Positions 44,913-54,333 of a stretch of 64,000 nt of DNA are shown here, one piece after another. The position numbers and the translations under genes were made by a program. Within the stretch, counting starts at the first letter, position 1; each line of letters begins with the position of its first letter. The notes beneath the pieces are model-generated. The model ran no database searches. It was not told the origin of the DNA and saw only the letters and a program-made list of their open reading frames with translations. The stretch spans positions 116,185 through 180,184 of the forward strand of contig NZ_KB902624.1 of assembly GCF_000379605.1 (NCBI RefSeq). Reading direction: 5' to 3'. The DNA is from Rhizobium giardinii bv. giardinii H152. Lineage in GTDB: Bacteria > Pseudomonadota > Alphaproteobacteria > Rhizobiales > Rhizobiaceae.

Positions 44913-45935
44913 GTGTCGGATACCAGAGACAGCAACCAGGGCCGCTTCGTGAGCGCGCAGGCCGTCGCCGAGCGTGCAGGCGTGTCCCGGTCGGCGGTTT
45001 CGCGCGCTTTTACCCCTGGCGCAAGCATCGCACCGGCAACGCTGGCACAGGTGCGGGAGGCAGCCGCGGCACTCGGATACCAGGTCAACGATCTCGCCCG
45101 CGGGCTTCTCGCCAATCGAAGCCGGCTGGTCGGACTCGTCACCTCCGATGCCGACGCTCCATTCCAGGCGCAGTTGGTTGCAGCTATCTCGCACGCTTTG
45201 ATCGAGCGCTCCAATGTCCCGGTGATCATCAGCATCGGGTCCACGGCGGACGATGTTGCGAATGCCAGCCGCCAGCTGTTGCGCTATCGCGCGGAAGCGA
45301 CCGTATTCCTCTCGGGCTCACCGCCAGTCAGTCTCGTCGAGCTCACGCGACGAAACGGACAGCCGCTTATCGTGGTGAATCGGGCCGAGACCGGCCTCGA
45401 CAGCGTCCATTGCGATGACCGGGACGGCGCGCAGCAGGCCTTTGAGGCCTTGCGGCTGGCCGGAGGCTCTCGTTTCGCAGTCGTCAACAGGGCAAATCCG
45501 TGCCTCAGTCTCGCCGCCCGCGAGCACGCCTTCGCTGAATTTGCCACCGCGTCCGGATTCGAGACGAAAATCGTTCGGGCTAGCCGCGCCGACTATGATG
45601 GCGGGAAAGAGGCGGCGCGGCAGCTGCTGGCGTGCGGCCCGATTCCCGACGCGGTCTTCTGCGTGAATGATCTTATGGCATTCGGCACGCTCGATTACAT
45701 TCGCGGGGCGGGTCTTTACGTACCCAACGATGTATCGGTCATTGGCTTCGACGATGTGCCCATGGCCGCATGGAGCTCCTATGGTCTAACGACTCTGCGG
45801 CAGGATCCTCAACGGATTGCCCGGGATGTCATATCGATTCTCAACCGGCGTCTCGCCGAACCAGACTCCCCGCCTATCTCCGTGCACTTCCCGGTCGAGC
45901 TCGTCATTCGCGAAACAATCAAAGCGCGCCGGTAG
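44913..45935 (+). CDS. LacI family transcriptional regulator
   Basis: A helix-turn-helix (FVSAQAVAERAGVSRSAVSR then AFTPGASI) is followed by the hinge AALGYQVNDLARGLLANRS. The periplasmic-binding-protein-like sensor domain (about 60-335) ends with DVSVIGFDDVPMAAWSSYGL. GTG 44913 is preferred, having GGAG eight bases before it. ATG 44892 and ATG 44874 lack a properly spaced ribosome site. It probably represses the divergent ABC operon and responds to the imported solute. The GDPD gene follows 29 bases downstream. Confidence 0.92.
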   Translation: MSDTRDSNQGRFVSAQAVAERAGVSRSAVSRAFTPGASIAPATLAQVREAAAALGYQVNDLARGLLANRSRLVGLVTSDADAPFQAQLVAAISHALIERSNVPVIISIGSTADDVANASRQLLRYRAEATVFLSGSPPVSLVELTRRNGQPLIVVNRAETGLDSVHCDDRDGAQQAFEALRLAGGSRFAVVNRANPCLSLAAREHAFAEFATASGFETKIVRASRADYDGGKEAARQLLACGPIPDAVFCVNDLMAFGTLDYIRGAGLYVPNDVSVIGFDDVPMAAWSSYGLTTLRQDPQRIARDVISILNRRLAEPDSPPISVHFPVELVIRETIKARR

Positions 45936-45964
45936 CAAAGCCAACCAACTGATGGAGGATGAAA

Positions 45965-46789
45965 ATGGCCTTCAATTTCCTTGCCCGCGAAACAGGACGC
46001 GTCCATGTTTGTGGACACCGCGGCTACAGTCTCCGTTACCCAGAAAATACGGTGCCGGCATTCGAAGCCGCAAAGGTTGCGGGGGCGACCACGGTGGAGA
46101 TCGACGTCGTCCTGACCGCAGACGGTGAGCCGATCGTCCTGCACGACCTGACCGTCGACAGAACGACTAACGGCCACGGTTTTGCAGCCGACCTCAGCCT
46201 CGAGCAGATCCGCAGACTGGATGCAGGGGTTTGCTTTCATCCCGCTTTCGCCGGAACGAAAATACCGACCGTAGCGGAGGCGCTCGATTGGGCAAAGCGG
46301 GACAATATGGGGATCGTACTCGAGATCAAGGAGGCGGAGCGGCCTGACATCGCCGTTGATCGCGTGGAGGGATTGCTGCGAGCAACGGGCACCCTCGACC
46401 GCGTTATTGTCATCAGCTTCGATCACGTGTTGCTGAAACGGGCGGTCGAGCGCCACCTACACCTGAGGACCGAAGCCATCACCCACGCCCGCCACGCCGA
46501 CCTTGTCGGAGTGTTGAGGGCATGCAGTGCGAATTCGGTCTCGATCGAACTCGACATGTTCTGTGCCGACGATGCGAGGGCGTTGCATGAAGCGGGGTTC
46601 AGCAATCGCGTCCACGTGCCTCGCCCCGACGCGCTCGCTCCGTACTGGCGCGCAGGACGCGATCCCTTGCCTGCGCTGGTGCAATGGATTGCTGACGGAC
46701 TTATCGACACGGTCTCGGGTGACGATGTGCCGTTCATCGCCATGCTCGCCAAGCGCGCGGGCCGCACCGGCGCAGTCTCCTGGAGTTAG
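45965..46789 (+). CDS. Glycerophosphodiester phosphodiesterase
   Basis: The protein has 274 residues from ATG 45965; GGAGG ends 6 bases before it, so ATG 45959 is too close. The GDPD signature is intact: GHRGYSLRYPENTVPAFEAA (catalytic His-Arg), VEIDVVLTADGEPIVLHDLT (metal-binding Glu-Asp and second His) and LEIKEAERPDIA. It hydrolyses glycerophosphodiesters to an alcohol and glycerol 3-phosphate. No signal peptide, so it acts on imported substrate. It lies just after the regulator and, unlike its paralogue at 39.3 kb, has a full active site. Confidence 0.93.
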   Translation: MAFNFLARETGRVHVCGHRGYSLRYPENTVPAFEAAKVAGATTVEIDVVLTADGEPIVLHDLTVDRTTNGHGFAADLSLEQIRRLDAGVCFHPAFAGTKIPTVAEALDWAKRDNMGIVLEIKEAERPDIAVDRVEGLLRATGTLDRVIVISFDHVLLKRAVERHLHLRTEAITHARHADLVGVLRACSANSVSIELDMFCADDARALHEAGFSNRVHVPRPDALAPYWRAGRDPLPALVQWIADGLIDTVSGDDVPFIAMLAKRAGRTGAVSWS

Positions 46790-47241
46790 CCGACAACCGC
46801 TTCTTCCGTCGCGTCAAGGCGGTGAAAGCCATTGCGCGAACGTGTTGACTCCCGGCCATATTTGCGGCCGGACCTCAGAATCGAGGCGCGTCGCGAAATG
46901 CCAAAATCTCGTCCGCACAAGGCTCGTTTCCGCTTGCCGGACGATGGCTTCGACTAATGGAGTTGGGTTCAACATCGACGCCCCAATTTTCTGGCCGGAA
47001 TTGCCCGGCACGTCTCCTCGTGGGATATTGACGAGCCGCTTGCGGCTGCGTTGTTTTTGACGACAATAAATGCAAGGCGCCTTTCGCGACGCGCTGCCAC
47101 GGGCTGCCGGTGAATGAATGCGTGGCGCGTGGCGGCAGGGCTGCTCTTGACCCCGGACGCGGACCAATAATTCGAGCCCCGGGGCGGGTCGATAGCTGCA
47201 CCGACGTGCATTCGGCAATTCAAAATGGACCGACGAGATCG
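46790..47241. other. Intergenic, no gene recognised
   Basis: About 450 bases between the GDPD and sulfatase genes. The sulfatase frame stays open up to 47110, but the added residues are not family-like. No RNA or repeat was recognised. Confidence 0.35.
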
Positions 47242-48750
47242 ATGAAGACCGTCTTCGTACTTTTCGATTCGCTCAACCGACACGTGCTCGCCCCCTACGG
47301 GGGACGGCGGGTGCCAACGCCCAATTTCTCCCGGTTGGCGGAGCACACCGCAACATTCGAGCGCCATTATGTTGGCAGCCTGCCCTGTATGCCGGCGCGC
47401 CGCGATCTGCAGACCGGGCGGCTCAGCTTCCTTCACCGGAGTTGGGGGCCGCTTGAGCCGTTCGACAATTCCTTTGCCGAGTTGCTGCGCCGGGCCGGGT
47501 CTTACAGCCACCTCGTCACCGACCACTTCCATTATTTCGAGGACGGCGGCGCCACGTATCACACCCGATATGACAGCTACGATTTCATCCGTGGGCAAGA
47601 AGGCGATCCCTGGAAAGCAATGGTACAGCCGCCATGGGACCGCCTGTGCCAGATGTATCATGAGCGCCAGTTCAGCCAGTCCGCACGCGACAAGTTTCGC
47701 CGCAACATCGTAAACCGCGAATTCATCAAGGACGAGAGCGAGTTCCCGTCGGTGCGTTGCTTCGACACCGGACTGGAGTTCCTTGAGCGAAACCGGGCTG
47801 CTGACAACTGGGTTCTGCAGATCGAAACGTTTGATCCGCACGAACCTTTCACTGCGCCCGAGCGGTTTCGCGAGGGATTCAGGACGGGCTGGAACGGTCC
47901 GGTTCGCGACTGGCCACGCTACGGCCGCGTCGACGAATTGCCGGAAGAGTGCGAGGAACTGCGCGCCAACTACTACGCTGTCGTCGCGCTTTGCGATTTC
48001 CTCATCGGGCAGCTTCTCGATTATTTCGATGCGCACGACCTTTGGCGAGATACCGCCCTTGTTGTCACCACCGATCACGGCTTTCTTCTCGGGGAGCACG
48101 ATTTCTGGGCGAAGAACCGGATGAACATGTATGAGGAGATCGTGCACATTCCTCTCTTCGTCCACGATCCGCGCCGGCCGGAAAGCGCGGGCACCCGGCG
48201 GTCGGCTCTGACCCAGACCATCGATCTCGCGCCGACATTCCTCGACTTGTTCGACGTGCCGACCGTTGCCGAGATGCAGGGCCACTCGCTCCTGGCGGTG
48301 CTCGACGCCGATCGCTCGCTGCGGCAAGGGGCACTGTTCGGCTATTTCGGCGGTGCGATCAACGTGACGGATGGACGTTATACCTATCACCGGTTTCCGC
48401 CCAACCCTCGCTCCCAGGAGCTTTACCAGTACACACTGATGCCGACCCACATCTGGGAGCGCTTCACGCCGGAGGAACTCGCTGGAGCTTTGCTTGTAGA
48501 GCCCATGCCTTTCACGAAGGGAGCGCCCGTCCTCAAAGTACCGGTGAACGAGCGGTCACCCATGTTCGACAATTATGGCCCCGGAGCGCTCCTTGAAAGT
48601 GAAACACGGCTCTATGATCTCGCCAATGATCCAGGGCAAATTACGCCCCTTACCTCTCCCGAGATTGAGCACGCAATGACGTGTCTCATGCAGGATCTCA
48701 TGCGCGCCAACGACGCTCCACTCGAAGCTTACGCACGCATTGCGATTTGA
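47242..48750 (+). CDS. Sulfatase-family hydrolase (arylsulfatase / phosphonate monoester hydrolase type)
   Basis: The protein has 502 residues from ATG 47242. The formylglycine motif C-x-P-x-R is C49-M-P-A-R53 (GSLPCMPARRDLQTG), so maturation by a formylglycine-generating enzyme would be needed. Metal-binding regions are FVLFDSLNRH at the N-terminus and VVTTDHGFLLGEHDFWAKNR at about 272-292. Rhizobial phosphonate monoester hydrolases and phosphodiesterases belong to this group, which fits the GDPD and ABC neighbours. A true sulfatase is the alternative. No signal peptide. Confidence 0.9.
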   Translation: MKTVFVLFDSLNRHVLAPYGGRRVPTPNFSRLAEHTATFERHYVGSLPCMPARRDLQTGRLSFLHRSWGPLEPFDNSFAELLRRAGSYSHLVTDHFHYFEDGGATYHTRYDSYDFIRGQEGDPWKAMVQPPWDRLCQMYHERQFSQSARDKFRRNIVNREFIKDESEFPSVRCFDTGLEFLERNRAADNWVLQIETFDPHEPFTAPERFREGFRTGWNGPVRDWPRYGRVDELPEECEELRANYYAVVALCDFLIGQLLDYFDAHDLWRDTALVVTTDHGFLLGEHDFWAKNRMNMYEEIVHIPLFVHDPRRPESAGTRRSALTQTIDLAPTFLDLFDVPTVAEMQGHSLLAVLDADRSLRQGALFGYFGGAINVTDGRYTYHRFPPNPRSQELYQYTLMPTHIWERFTPEELAGALLVEPMPFTKGAPVLKVPVNERSPMFDNYGPGALLESETRLYDLANDPGQITPLTSPEIEHAMTCLMQDLMRANDAPLEAYARIAI

Positions 48751-49100
48751 GGCCAAGTCATGTGGGACGCTCGATAGAACTGCCTTTCTTTCCCGCCGCT
48801 GGGATGAGCAAGCGGCGCCTTGCGACGTCGGTCCACCGAGAACGTCCACGGTTCCGAATGAGGGATTGGAAGCGGCTCGTGACCGGTTTCGCCGCCTCCG
48901 GGGACGTGGCGATGATCCAATCCGGTGCGGCCCTAAAGCCCGAACATTGCGGGCCCTGGGGCTAGCAAAGCGCTATTCCCGCAGATCAGCTCGAGACCAA
49001 GAATGGATCGGCAAAGGCAAAAAATACCTCTTGCTCTCGTGACGCCGAATATCTCTACTGAAAAGTTACCGCAGCTGAATCTGATACATATGGGGCGGCG
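48751..49100. other. Intergenic, no gene recognised
   Basis: About 350 bases before the antiporter gene. It becomes AT-rich near 49010-49090, where a promoter is expected. No terminator for the sulfatase gene was obvious. Confidence 0.35.
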
Positions 49101-50828
49101 TTGGCCAGTTCGATCAATCTGAGTATCTACAGCGATGTCATGGTTGTCCTTGCAACGGCGGGCGTGATCGTCCCCGTCGTCAGCAGGTTGGGCGCGAATC
49201 CGATTATCAGCTATCTCACCCTGGGTGCACTTTTGGGACCCTTGGGGCTTGGCGCCGCCATGGACCAGATGCCTTTTCTCTACTGGATAACGATCGTTGA
49301 ACCGAACAACGTTGCTGGCATTGCTGAACTAGGCGTTGTCTTTCTGCTTTTTTTGATTGGGCTCCAACTGTCGCTGTCCCGGCTTCTGGCTCTACATCGG
49401 CTTGTATTTGGCCTTGGGGGCCTGCAAATCGTGATCACGGCAGCCATCCTTACATTGATCGCGGTCTTGTTCGGTGTGGGTACACAGCAGGCATTGGTGG
49501 TCGGTTTAAGCCTGGCCCTTTCTTCGACTGCCGCCGTGGTTGAATTGCTTTCCAACAAGCGGCGCATGTCCACGACCACGGGGCGCGCCACCTTCTCGGT
49601 ACTTCTCGCTCAAGACCTTGCGGTCGTACCGCTGCTGTTACTCGTGGGTATCCTTGCTTCTGACACCGGCACCAATGTTGCCACCATTCTCGGAATCGCC
49701 TTGCTGCAAGCCGCCGCCTCGCTCGGAATGATTGTTCTGTTTGGCAGAGTTTTTCTAAGATCGCTTTTTCATCTTGTGGGATCGCTGGATTCCTCAGAGG
49801 TTTTCTTGGCTGCCGTTTTGTTCATCGTCGTGGGGGCCGGCTTCGCGGCCGCCTTATTTGGGCTACCCATGGCAATGGGTGCGTTTGTTGCAGGTATACT
49901 CCTGTCGGAAACGGAATTTCGCAAAGCTGTCGAGGCCATTGTCGAACCCTTCAAAGGCCTCCTTTTGGGCGTCTTTTTCTTCACCGTCGGCATGTCAATC
50001 GACATAGTCGAATTCATCAAGACACCAGGCTTGATCATTTCACTGTTGTGCATATTGCTCATAGTCAAAGTCATCGTGCTGGCGCCGCTCGCTCGGCTAT
50101 TCAGTCTCGCTCTGCCGAGCGCAATTGAGATGGCGATGCTGTTGGCCGCCGGCGGAGAGTTCGCCTTCGTTGGCATTGGAGCGGGTGCCGCCGCCGGTAT
50201 CGTATCGCCTCATGTGTCCGGTATGGCTTTAACAGTAGTGGCAATCAGCATGGCCCTAACGCCGCTCTTGGCCACACTGGGAGAACATCTGGCGAGAGCG
50301 ATTTCCAAAACCGAGCATGGACCCGAGTTAGACGAAATGCCTGATGTAATGACAGGACATGGCATCGTCGTCGGTTACGGACGCGTCGGTAGGGTGGTTG
50401 CCGGTATGTTGCAACGCCATGGATTGGCATACCTGGCGATCGACGCCGATCCGGCGCTGGTTTCTCGCGAAAGGCGCAAGGAGAACGCCGTGTTTTTCGG
50501 CGATGCTCGCAACAACAATTTCCTGAGGATATGTGGGCTGTCAGAAGCCAGTTCGCTCATTGTGACGATTAATGATGATCATGCCACGGACCGCATAATC
50601 GAAATTGTTCGGGCAGCGCGACCCGACCTGCCAATCGTCGTGCGCGCCAGGGATGCTACTCATGCCCGGCATCTTTACGCTATGGGCGTAACGAACGCTG
50701 TGCCGGAAACAATTGAGGCGAGTCTCCAATTGTCAGAAGCGACCCTGATCAGCATGGGCATCCCTATGGGTAAGGTTGTTGCCAGCATCCATGAGCGACG
50801 GGATGAGTTCCGAAAGGAGTTGCAATAA
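49101..50828 (+). CDS. Cation:proton antiporter with TrkA-N domain (KefB type)
   Basis: A 575-residue CPA2 transporter. About twelve hydrophobic segments (residues 10-395) include GVVFLLFLIGLQLSLSRLLA and SVLLAQDLAVVPLLLL, the ion-binding region. A Rossmann TrkA-N domain follows from about 415 (HGIVVGYGRVGRVVAGMLQR, then FGDARNNNFLRICGL), which usually gates K+ efflux by nucleotide or glutathione adducts. The TTG start at 49101 is the only one keeping the first helix. It probably exchanges K+ or Na+ for H+ under stress. The YihY gene follows. Confidence 0.9.
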   Translation: MASSINLSIYSDVMVVLATAGVIVPVVSRLGANPIISYLTLGALLGPLGLGAAMDQMPFLYWITIVEPNNVAGIAELGVVFLLFLIGLQLSLSRLLALHRLVFGLGGLQIVITAAILTLIAVLFGVGTQQALVVGLSLALSSTAAVVELLSNKRRMSTTTGRATFSVLLAQDLAVVPLLLLVGILASDTGTNVATILGIALLQAAASLGMIVLFGRVFLRSLFHLVGSLDSSEVFLAAVLFIVVGAGFAAALFGLPMAMGAFVAGILLSETEFRKAVEAIVEPFKGLLLGVFFFTVGMSIDIVEFIKTPGLIISLLCILLIVKVIVLAPLARLFSLALPSAIEMAMLLAAGGEFAFVGIGAGAAAGIVSPHVSGMALTVVAISMALTPLLATLGEHLARAISKTEHGPELDEMPDVMTGHGIVVGYGRVGRVVAGMLQRHGLAYLAIDADPALVSRERRKENAVFFGDARNNNFLRICGLSEASSLIVTINDDHATDRIIEIVRAARPDLPIVVRARDATHARHLYAMGVTNAVPETIEASLQLSEATLISMGIPMGKVVASIHERRDEFRKELQ

Positions 50829-51052
50829 GCGTCTGATTGTTTTTCCCAAGCTTGAGGGGAGGCACGATTTCTTCGCCGGAGATGCCCACCGGCGCCCACA
50901 TCCTTCAGCTTGCGATGCGAAGGGCCCGGGGGAATTGCGTGGAGGTCCTGCTGGAAGAACAATCACCCCGCGATCACCTGGGAGCGGAGGCGCCCGAAAG
51001 ATGGCCGCCAAGCCGAATGGCGCTATATTCGCTTGTGAAGGAGGCCGAAGCA

Positions 51053-52045
51053 ATGGATGTCAATGACCGAAACACTTCCGGGGCCGCTTCCGAAGAAGAC
51101 CGGGCGAGGGGGCGGGACGCCGACACACCAAATGAGATCCCGGCCAAAGGATTTAGAGACGTATTCTGGCGGTTGGTTAGCGAAGTGAGCGAGGACCGGG
51201 TCACGCTGATCGCCGCGGGAGTGACGTTCTATATTCTGCTTTCACTCTTTCCCGCTCTCGGCGCGCTTGTTTCGCTCTATGGTATCATAGCGGACCCGAG
51301 CACGATGGCGAAACAGATAGAGTTCATCTCGGATATACTTCCGCCTGGGGCATTCGACATCATCCTTAACCAGCTCAACGTGCTTGTCCAACAGAAGGCA
51401 TCGTCGCTTAGCATTAGCTTTGTGGTGGGGCTGGCTATAGCGCTTTGGAGTGCAAACAGCGGGATGAAGGCGATCTTCGATGCCATGAACGTTGCTTACG
51501 GCGAGGCCGAAAAAAGAGGAATTGTAAGACTGAATTTGGTCTCACTGACCTTTACACTCGGCGCGCTGATCTTCGCGGCGATTCTCATCGCGGCGATTGG
51601 AGGTGTTCCGGCAGTACTTGCCTACATATGGCTGGACCGTTGGCAGGAAACCCTAATTCGCCTCCTGCGGTGGCCAGTCCTGCTGATCTTGGTCGCTGGG
51701 GGGATCAGCCTGATCTATCACTACGGCCCAAGCCGGGAGCCCGCGAAGTTTCGATGGCTGAGTTGGGGAGCCGTGTTCAGTACCCTCCTTTGGCTGGCCG
51801 CCTCCATACTGTTCTCCTATTATCTCGAAACATTTGCGGATTATCAAGCGACCTATGGGGCGTTGGGCGCGTTAATCGGCTTCATGGTTTGGACCTGGAT
51901 CTCGGTCATCGCATTGATCGTCGGAGCGGAGCTGAACGCGGAACTGGAGCACCAGACGGCCCGCGACACGACGACCGGAGCACCCTTGCCAATGGGCGAA
52001 CGGGGGGCATACGTCGCCGACACGATCGGGCCGCCGGTGGACTGA
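51053..52045 (+). CDS. YihY/virulence factor BrkB family membrane protein
   Basis: The protein has 330 residues from ATG 51053, ten bases after GGAGG; a longer frame from 50837 lacks family residues. The N-terminus is acidic, and then comes FRDVFWRLVSEVSEDRVTLI with AAGVTFYILLSLFPALGALV, the YihY signature. Six hydrophobic segments end in GALIGFMVWTWISVIALIVG and AELNAELEHQTARDT. The family was once called ribonuclease BN; its role is unclear, perhaps envelope or efflux related. Confidence 0.92.
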   Translation: MDVNDRNTSGAASEEDRARGRDADTPNEIPAKGFRDVFWRLVSEVSEDRVTLIAAGVTFYILLSLFPALGALVSLYGIIADPSTMAKQIEFISDILPPGAFDIILNQLNVLVQQKASSLSISFVVGLAIALWSANSGMKAIFDAMNVAYGEAEKRGIVRLNLVSLTFTLGALIFAAILIAAIGGVPAVLAYIWLDRWQETLIRLLRWPVLLILVAGGISLIYHYGPSREPAKFRWLSWGAVFSTLLWLAASILFSYYLETFADYQATYGALGALIGFMVWTWISVIALIVGAELNAELEHQTARDTTTGAPLPMGERGAYVADTIGPPVD

Positions 52046-52053
52046 CACCTTTT

Positions 52054-52080
52054 CCTGGAGTTGGTGGCGGCGACTCCAGG
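52054..52080 (+). terminator. Possible intrinsic terminator after the YihY gene
   Basis: CCTGGAG and CTCCAGG form a perfect 7-base stem with a 13-base loop, beginning 9 bases after the stop. No T-run follows, so termination is uncertain. Confidence 0.3.
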
Positions 52081-52254
52081 AGAGATGGACTCTGTCCGGA
52101 CTTGGGATCGCAACCCGCGTCAGCGCTGCCGCGTTGACCTGTCAGTGAAGGCGCAGGCAACGCTGAATGAGTGCCCTGCAACAAGCCCAGGTGGAAGCAT
52201 TCCTCCCTGTCTCAACTGTCGCGCCTCTTCTGATCGGCCTTTGATCTCCCTTCG

Positions 52255-52279
52255 GGAACAATTCCTCCACGTGCAAGTT
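52255..52279 (+). promoter_or_regulatory. EcfG/RpoE2-type general-stress promoter
   Basis: GGAAC at 52255-52259, 17 bases, then GTT at 52277-52279 (GGAAC-N18-TT). This matches the known rhizobial extracytoplasmic general-stress sigma consensus. It lies 48 bases upstream of the first gene of the DUF3618 operon. Confidence 0.72.
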
Positions 52280-52326
52280 CTGCCAGCTAAGTTAAGTGGC
52301 CGCTAATTAAAGTGGAGGAAGACACG

Positions 52327-52914
52327 ATGCCTGAGGATTTCTTGCCAGCCGGCGGATCAGCTCCGTCCCCCGAAAACAGAAACAGTACTTCTGACGACCC
52401 CTCCGCTGCTACAACAATGGGCTTCAGCGAACTCAAAGACAAAGTCGCTGACGACCTTGATGCGGCTCGGGGTATGATCAAGGACGGCACTGAAGCAGCG
52501 GTCGCAAAGGTGAAGGGGTCGGTTTCAACACAGACGAACTTCGCCGCGCGCCAAGCCCGCGGAATCGCGAGCGCACTCGAAAAAGTCGGCGCCGAACTTG
52601 AACGCGGCGAGCAGCCCCAAGTCGGCCGGTACGCCAGGCAAATTGGCGGTAGCATTCAAAGGATCGCCAACGAGATCGAAGATCGGGATATAGGCGAGGT
52701 TGCCGGCATGGCTGAAGATTTCGGGCGCAGGCAGCCGCTCGCCTTTCTCGGTGTGGCGGCAATCGCGGGCCTCGCTGCCAGTCGGTTTCTCATGGCCTCT
52801 GCGAAGCGCGGCTCCCGCCAGGAGACCGATGTGACCGGGCCGACGATCATACCATCGGACACTCAGTCCGGCCGAGCTTCCGAGATCGCAACGGGAGGGC
52901 AAATCAATGGTTAA
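52327..52914 (+). CDS. Stress-associated hypothetical protein with single C-terminal hydrophobic segment
   Basis: The protein has 195 residues from ATG 52327, nine bases after GGAGGA. The N-terminal 35 residues are Ser/Pro-rich. Amphipathic helices follow (FSELKDKVADDLDAARGMIK, RQARGIASALEKVGAELERG, RYARQIGGSIQRIANEIEDR). A short hydrophobic helix PLAFLGVAAIAGLAASRFLM comes near residue 140, then a polar tail. It resembles membrane-tethered 'nutrient deprivation-induced' proteins of rhizobia. It overlaps the next gene by 8 bases and has an EcfG-type promoter. Confidence 0.78.
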   Translation: MPEDFLPAGGSAPSPENRNSTSDDPSAATTMGFSELKDKVADDLDAARGMIKDGTEAAVAKVKGSVSTQTNFAARQARGIASALEKVGAELERGEQPQVGRYARQIGGSIQRIANEIEDRDIGEVAGMAEDFGRRQPLAFLGVAAIAGLAASRFLMASAKRGSRQETDVTGPTIIPSDTQSGRASEIATGGQING

Positions 52915-53323
52915 GCCAAATGACGATGCTCCACTTTCTCAACTTGTGACCGGCTTGTTTTCCGACGTCACGGGATTGCTTCGCAAAGAGATAGACCTCG
53001 CGAAAACCGAGGTTTCGGAGAAGCTCTCAAAAGCGATCGGCGGCATTGAAGTGCTGCTCGCGGGTGTTGTCCTGGCAATTGGCGCGATTGGCGTTCTGCT
53101 CGGTGCGCTTGTCGGGGTGCTTGCAGCAGTCATGGTCAATCAGGGGATGACCGAGGTGAACGCGGACGCAGCCGCGGCGGTGATTGTTGGCTTGCTTGTC
53201 GCCGTAGTTGCCTGGGCACTGGTCGCGCGAGGCCTCGCGGTTTTGCGGGGATCCAGCTTGAATCTCGATCGGACGACCGCATCACTGCGCCGTGACATGA
53301 ACGTCGTCAAGGAGAAGATGTGA
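52907..53323 (+). CDS. Phage-holin-like (Holin-X/YqjE type) membrane protein
   Basis: A 138-residue protein with an amphipathic start (LSQLVTGLFSDVTGLLRKEI then DLAKTEVSEK) and two hydrophobic helices (VLLAGVVLAIGAIGVLLGAL and AAVIVGLLVAVVAWALVARG). This is the PF07332 arrangement shared with E. coli YqjE, where it is partnered by YqjD, a DUF883 protein. It is not evidence of a prophage. The stop overlaps the next start by 1 base (TGATG), so the three genes form one operon. Confidence 0.85.
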   Translation: MVKPNDDAPLSQLVTGLFSDVTGLLRKEIDLAKTEVSEKLSKAIGGIEVLLAGVVLAIGAIGVLLGALVGVLAAVMVNQGMTEVNADAAAAVIVGLLVAVVAWALVARGLAVLRGSSLNLDRTTASLRRDMNVVKEKM

Positions 53324-54333
53324 TGGACCATTCTGTCGAAAAAACCTCCGCCGACATCCAGAGAGAAATAGATGTCGATCGCCAGCGAATTGAAGAACGT
53401 ATCGGCGCAATTCAGGACCGAATGTCGCCGGGGCAAATGCTGGACGAAATGCTTGCCTACGCAAAGGCAAGTGGGGGCGGAGAATATGTGAGCAATCTTG
53501 GCCGGGCGATAAAGTCAAATCCGCTGCCGGTCGCATTGATGGGTGTCAGCCTGGCCTGGCTTATGGCAAAGCAGGGGAGTACGTCATCCTCGCTGAACAC
53601 GTCCACCTCCGAGCGCGCCGATGCGTATCCACTCTATCCCGCAAAAGGCGACGTTCGCCGGGTCGGTCCGGCGGTCCTGGAAGATGGGGCGAGATACAGC
53701 CGGTTCACCGATGAAACCGGTCGGCAATTCAAGGCACTGACGGATGCCGAGGGTCGCCGTGCGGGGCACTTCGTGGATGAGGCCGGCAATATGTATCGCG
53801 GCTTCGTTGATGCTGGTGGAAGACAGATCGAACGCATACTCGATGAGTCAGGAAAAATCCTTGATCAAGCTACTGGATGGGGTTCGCAAGCCTGGTCGAG
53901 CGTCAAGGATGCTGTTGGCGAAGCTGGCGCAAAGGCGTCGAGCCTCGCAAGCTCGATATCTCAAGGTTCCGGAGCCGCTGCCGCGACAATTCAGCACCGG
54001 GTCGATGACCTTAATCGCACAATTATCACCCACTTCCGCAATCAACCGCTCGTAGGAGGGGCATTGGCGTTTGCGGTTGGCGCGGCAATTGGCGCGGCCC
54101 TTCCTCCCACCGAACAGGAAGACAGTGCACTGGGAGAATCCTCTGACAAACTGAAAAAAAATGTGACCACGCAGGCAGTGGATGCATTTGATCAGGGCAA
54201 GGAGGCTGCGTCAGAAGCTTTTGAGAAGGCGATGGCTGTGGCATCAGATGTTCATGATGCCGCCAGGGATCGGATGGTGGAGGAGGTTGAATCCTTGAAA
54301 CATGGTCCAGATATTGGTGGGGATCATCGCTAG
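53323..54333 (+). CDS. DUF3618 domain protein (nutrient deprivation-induced type)
   Basis: The protein has 336 residues from ATG 53323. The N-terminal DUF3618 helix is KTSADIQREIDVDRQRIEER then IGAIQDRMSPGQMLDEML, followed by a hydrophobic segment (NPLPVALMGVSLAWLMA, about 66-83). Two DEAGN/DAGGR-rich repeats (GRQFKALTDAEGRRAGHFVD then EAGNMYRGFVDAGGR, about 130-170) precede long amphipathic helices. A second hydrophobic segment (GGALAFAVGAAIGAALP) lies near 245. The C-terminus is again helical. Probably an inner-membrane stress protein related to YqjD/ElaB, whose relatives tether ribosomes. That role is only an analogy. Confidence 0.85.
   Translation: MDHSVEKTSADIQREIDVDRQRIEERIGAIQDRMSPGQMLDEMLAYAKASGGGEYVSNLGRAIKSNPLPVALMGVSLAWLMAKQGSTSSSLNTSTSERADAYPLYPAKGDVRRVGPAVLEDGARYSRFTDETGRQFKALTDAEGRRAGHFVDEAGNMYRGFVDAGGRQIERILDESGKILDQATGWGSQAWSSVKDAVGEAGAKASSLASSISQGSGAAAATIQHRVDDLNRTIITHFRNQPLVGGALAFAVGAAIGAALPPTEQEDSALGESSDKLKKNVTTQAVDAFDQGKEAASEAFEKAMAVASDVHDAARDRMVEEVESLKHGPDIGGDHR

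Noticed and set aside
46969..48450. A 493-codon minus-strand frame over the sulfatase gene
   Set aside because: Antisense shadow. The sulfatase formylglycine and metal motifs are on the plus strand.
52907..53323. Prophage suggested by a 'phage holin' family gene
   Set aside because: The protein belongs to the YqjE-like PF07332 group, the neighbours are stress genes, and no phage structural or integrase gene is present.
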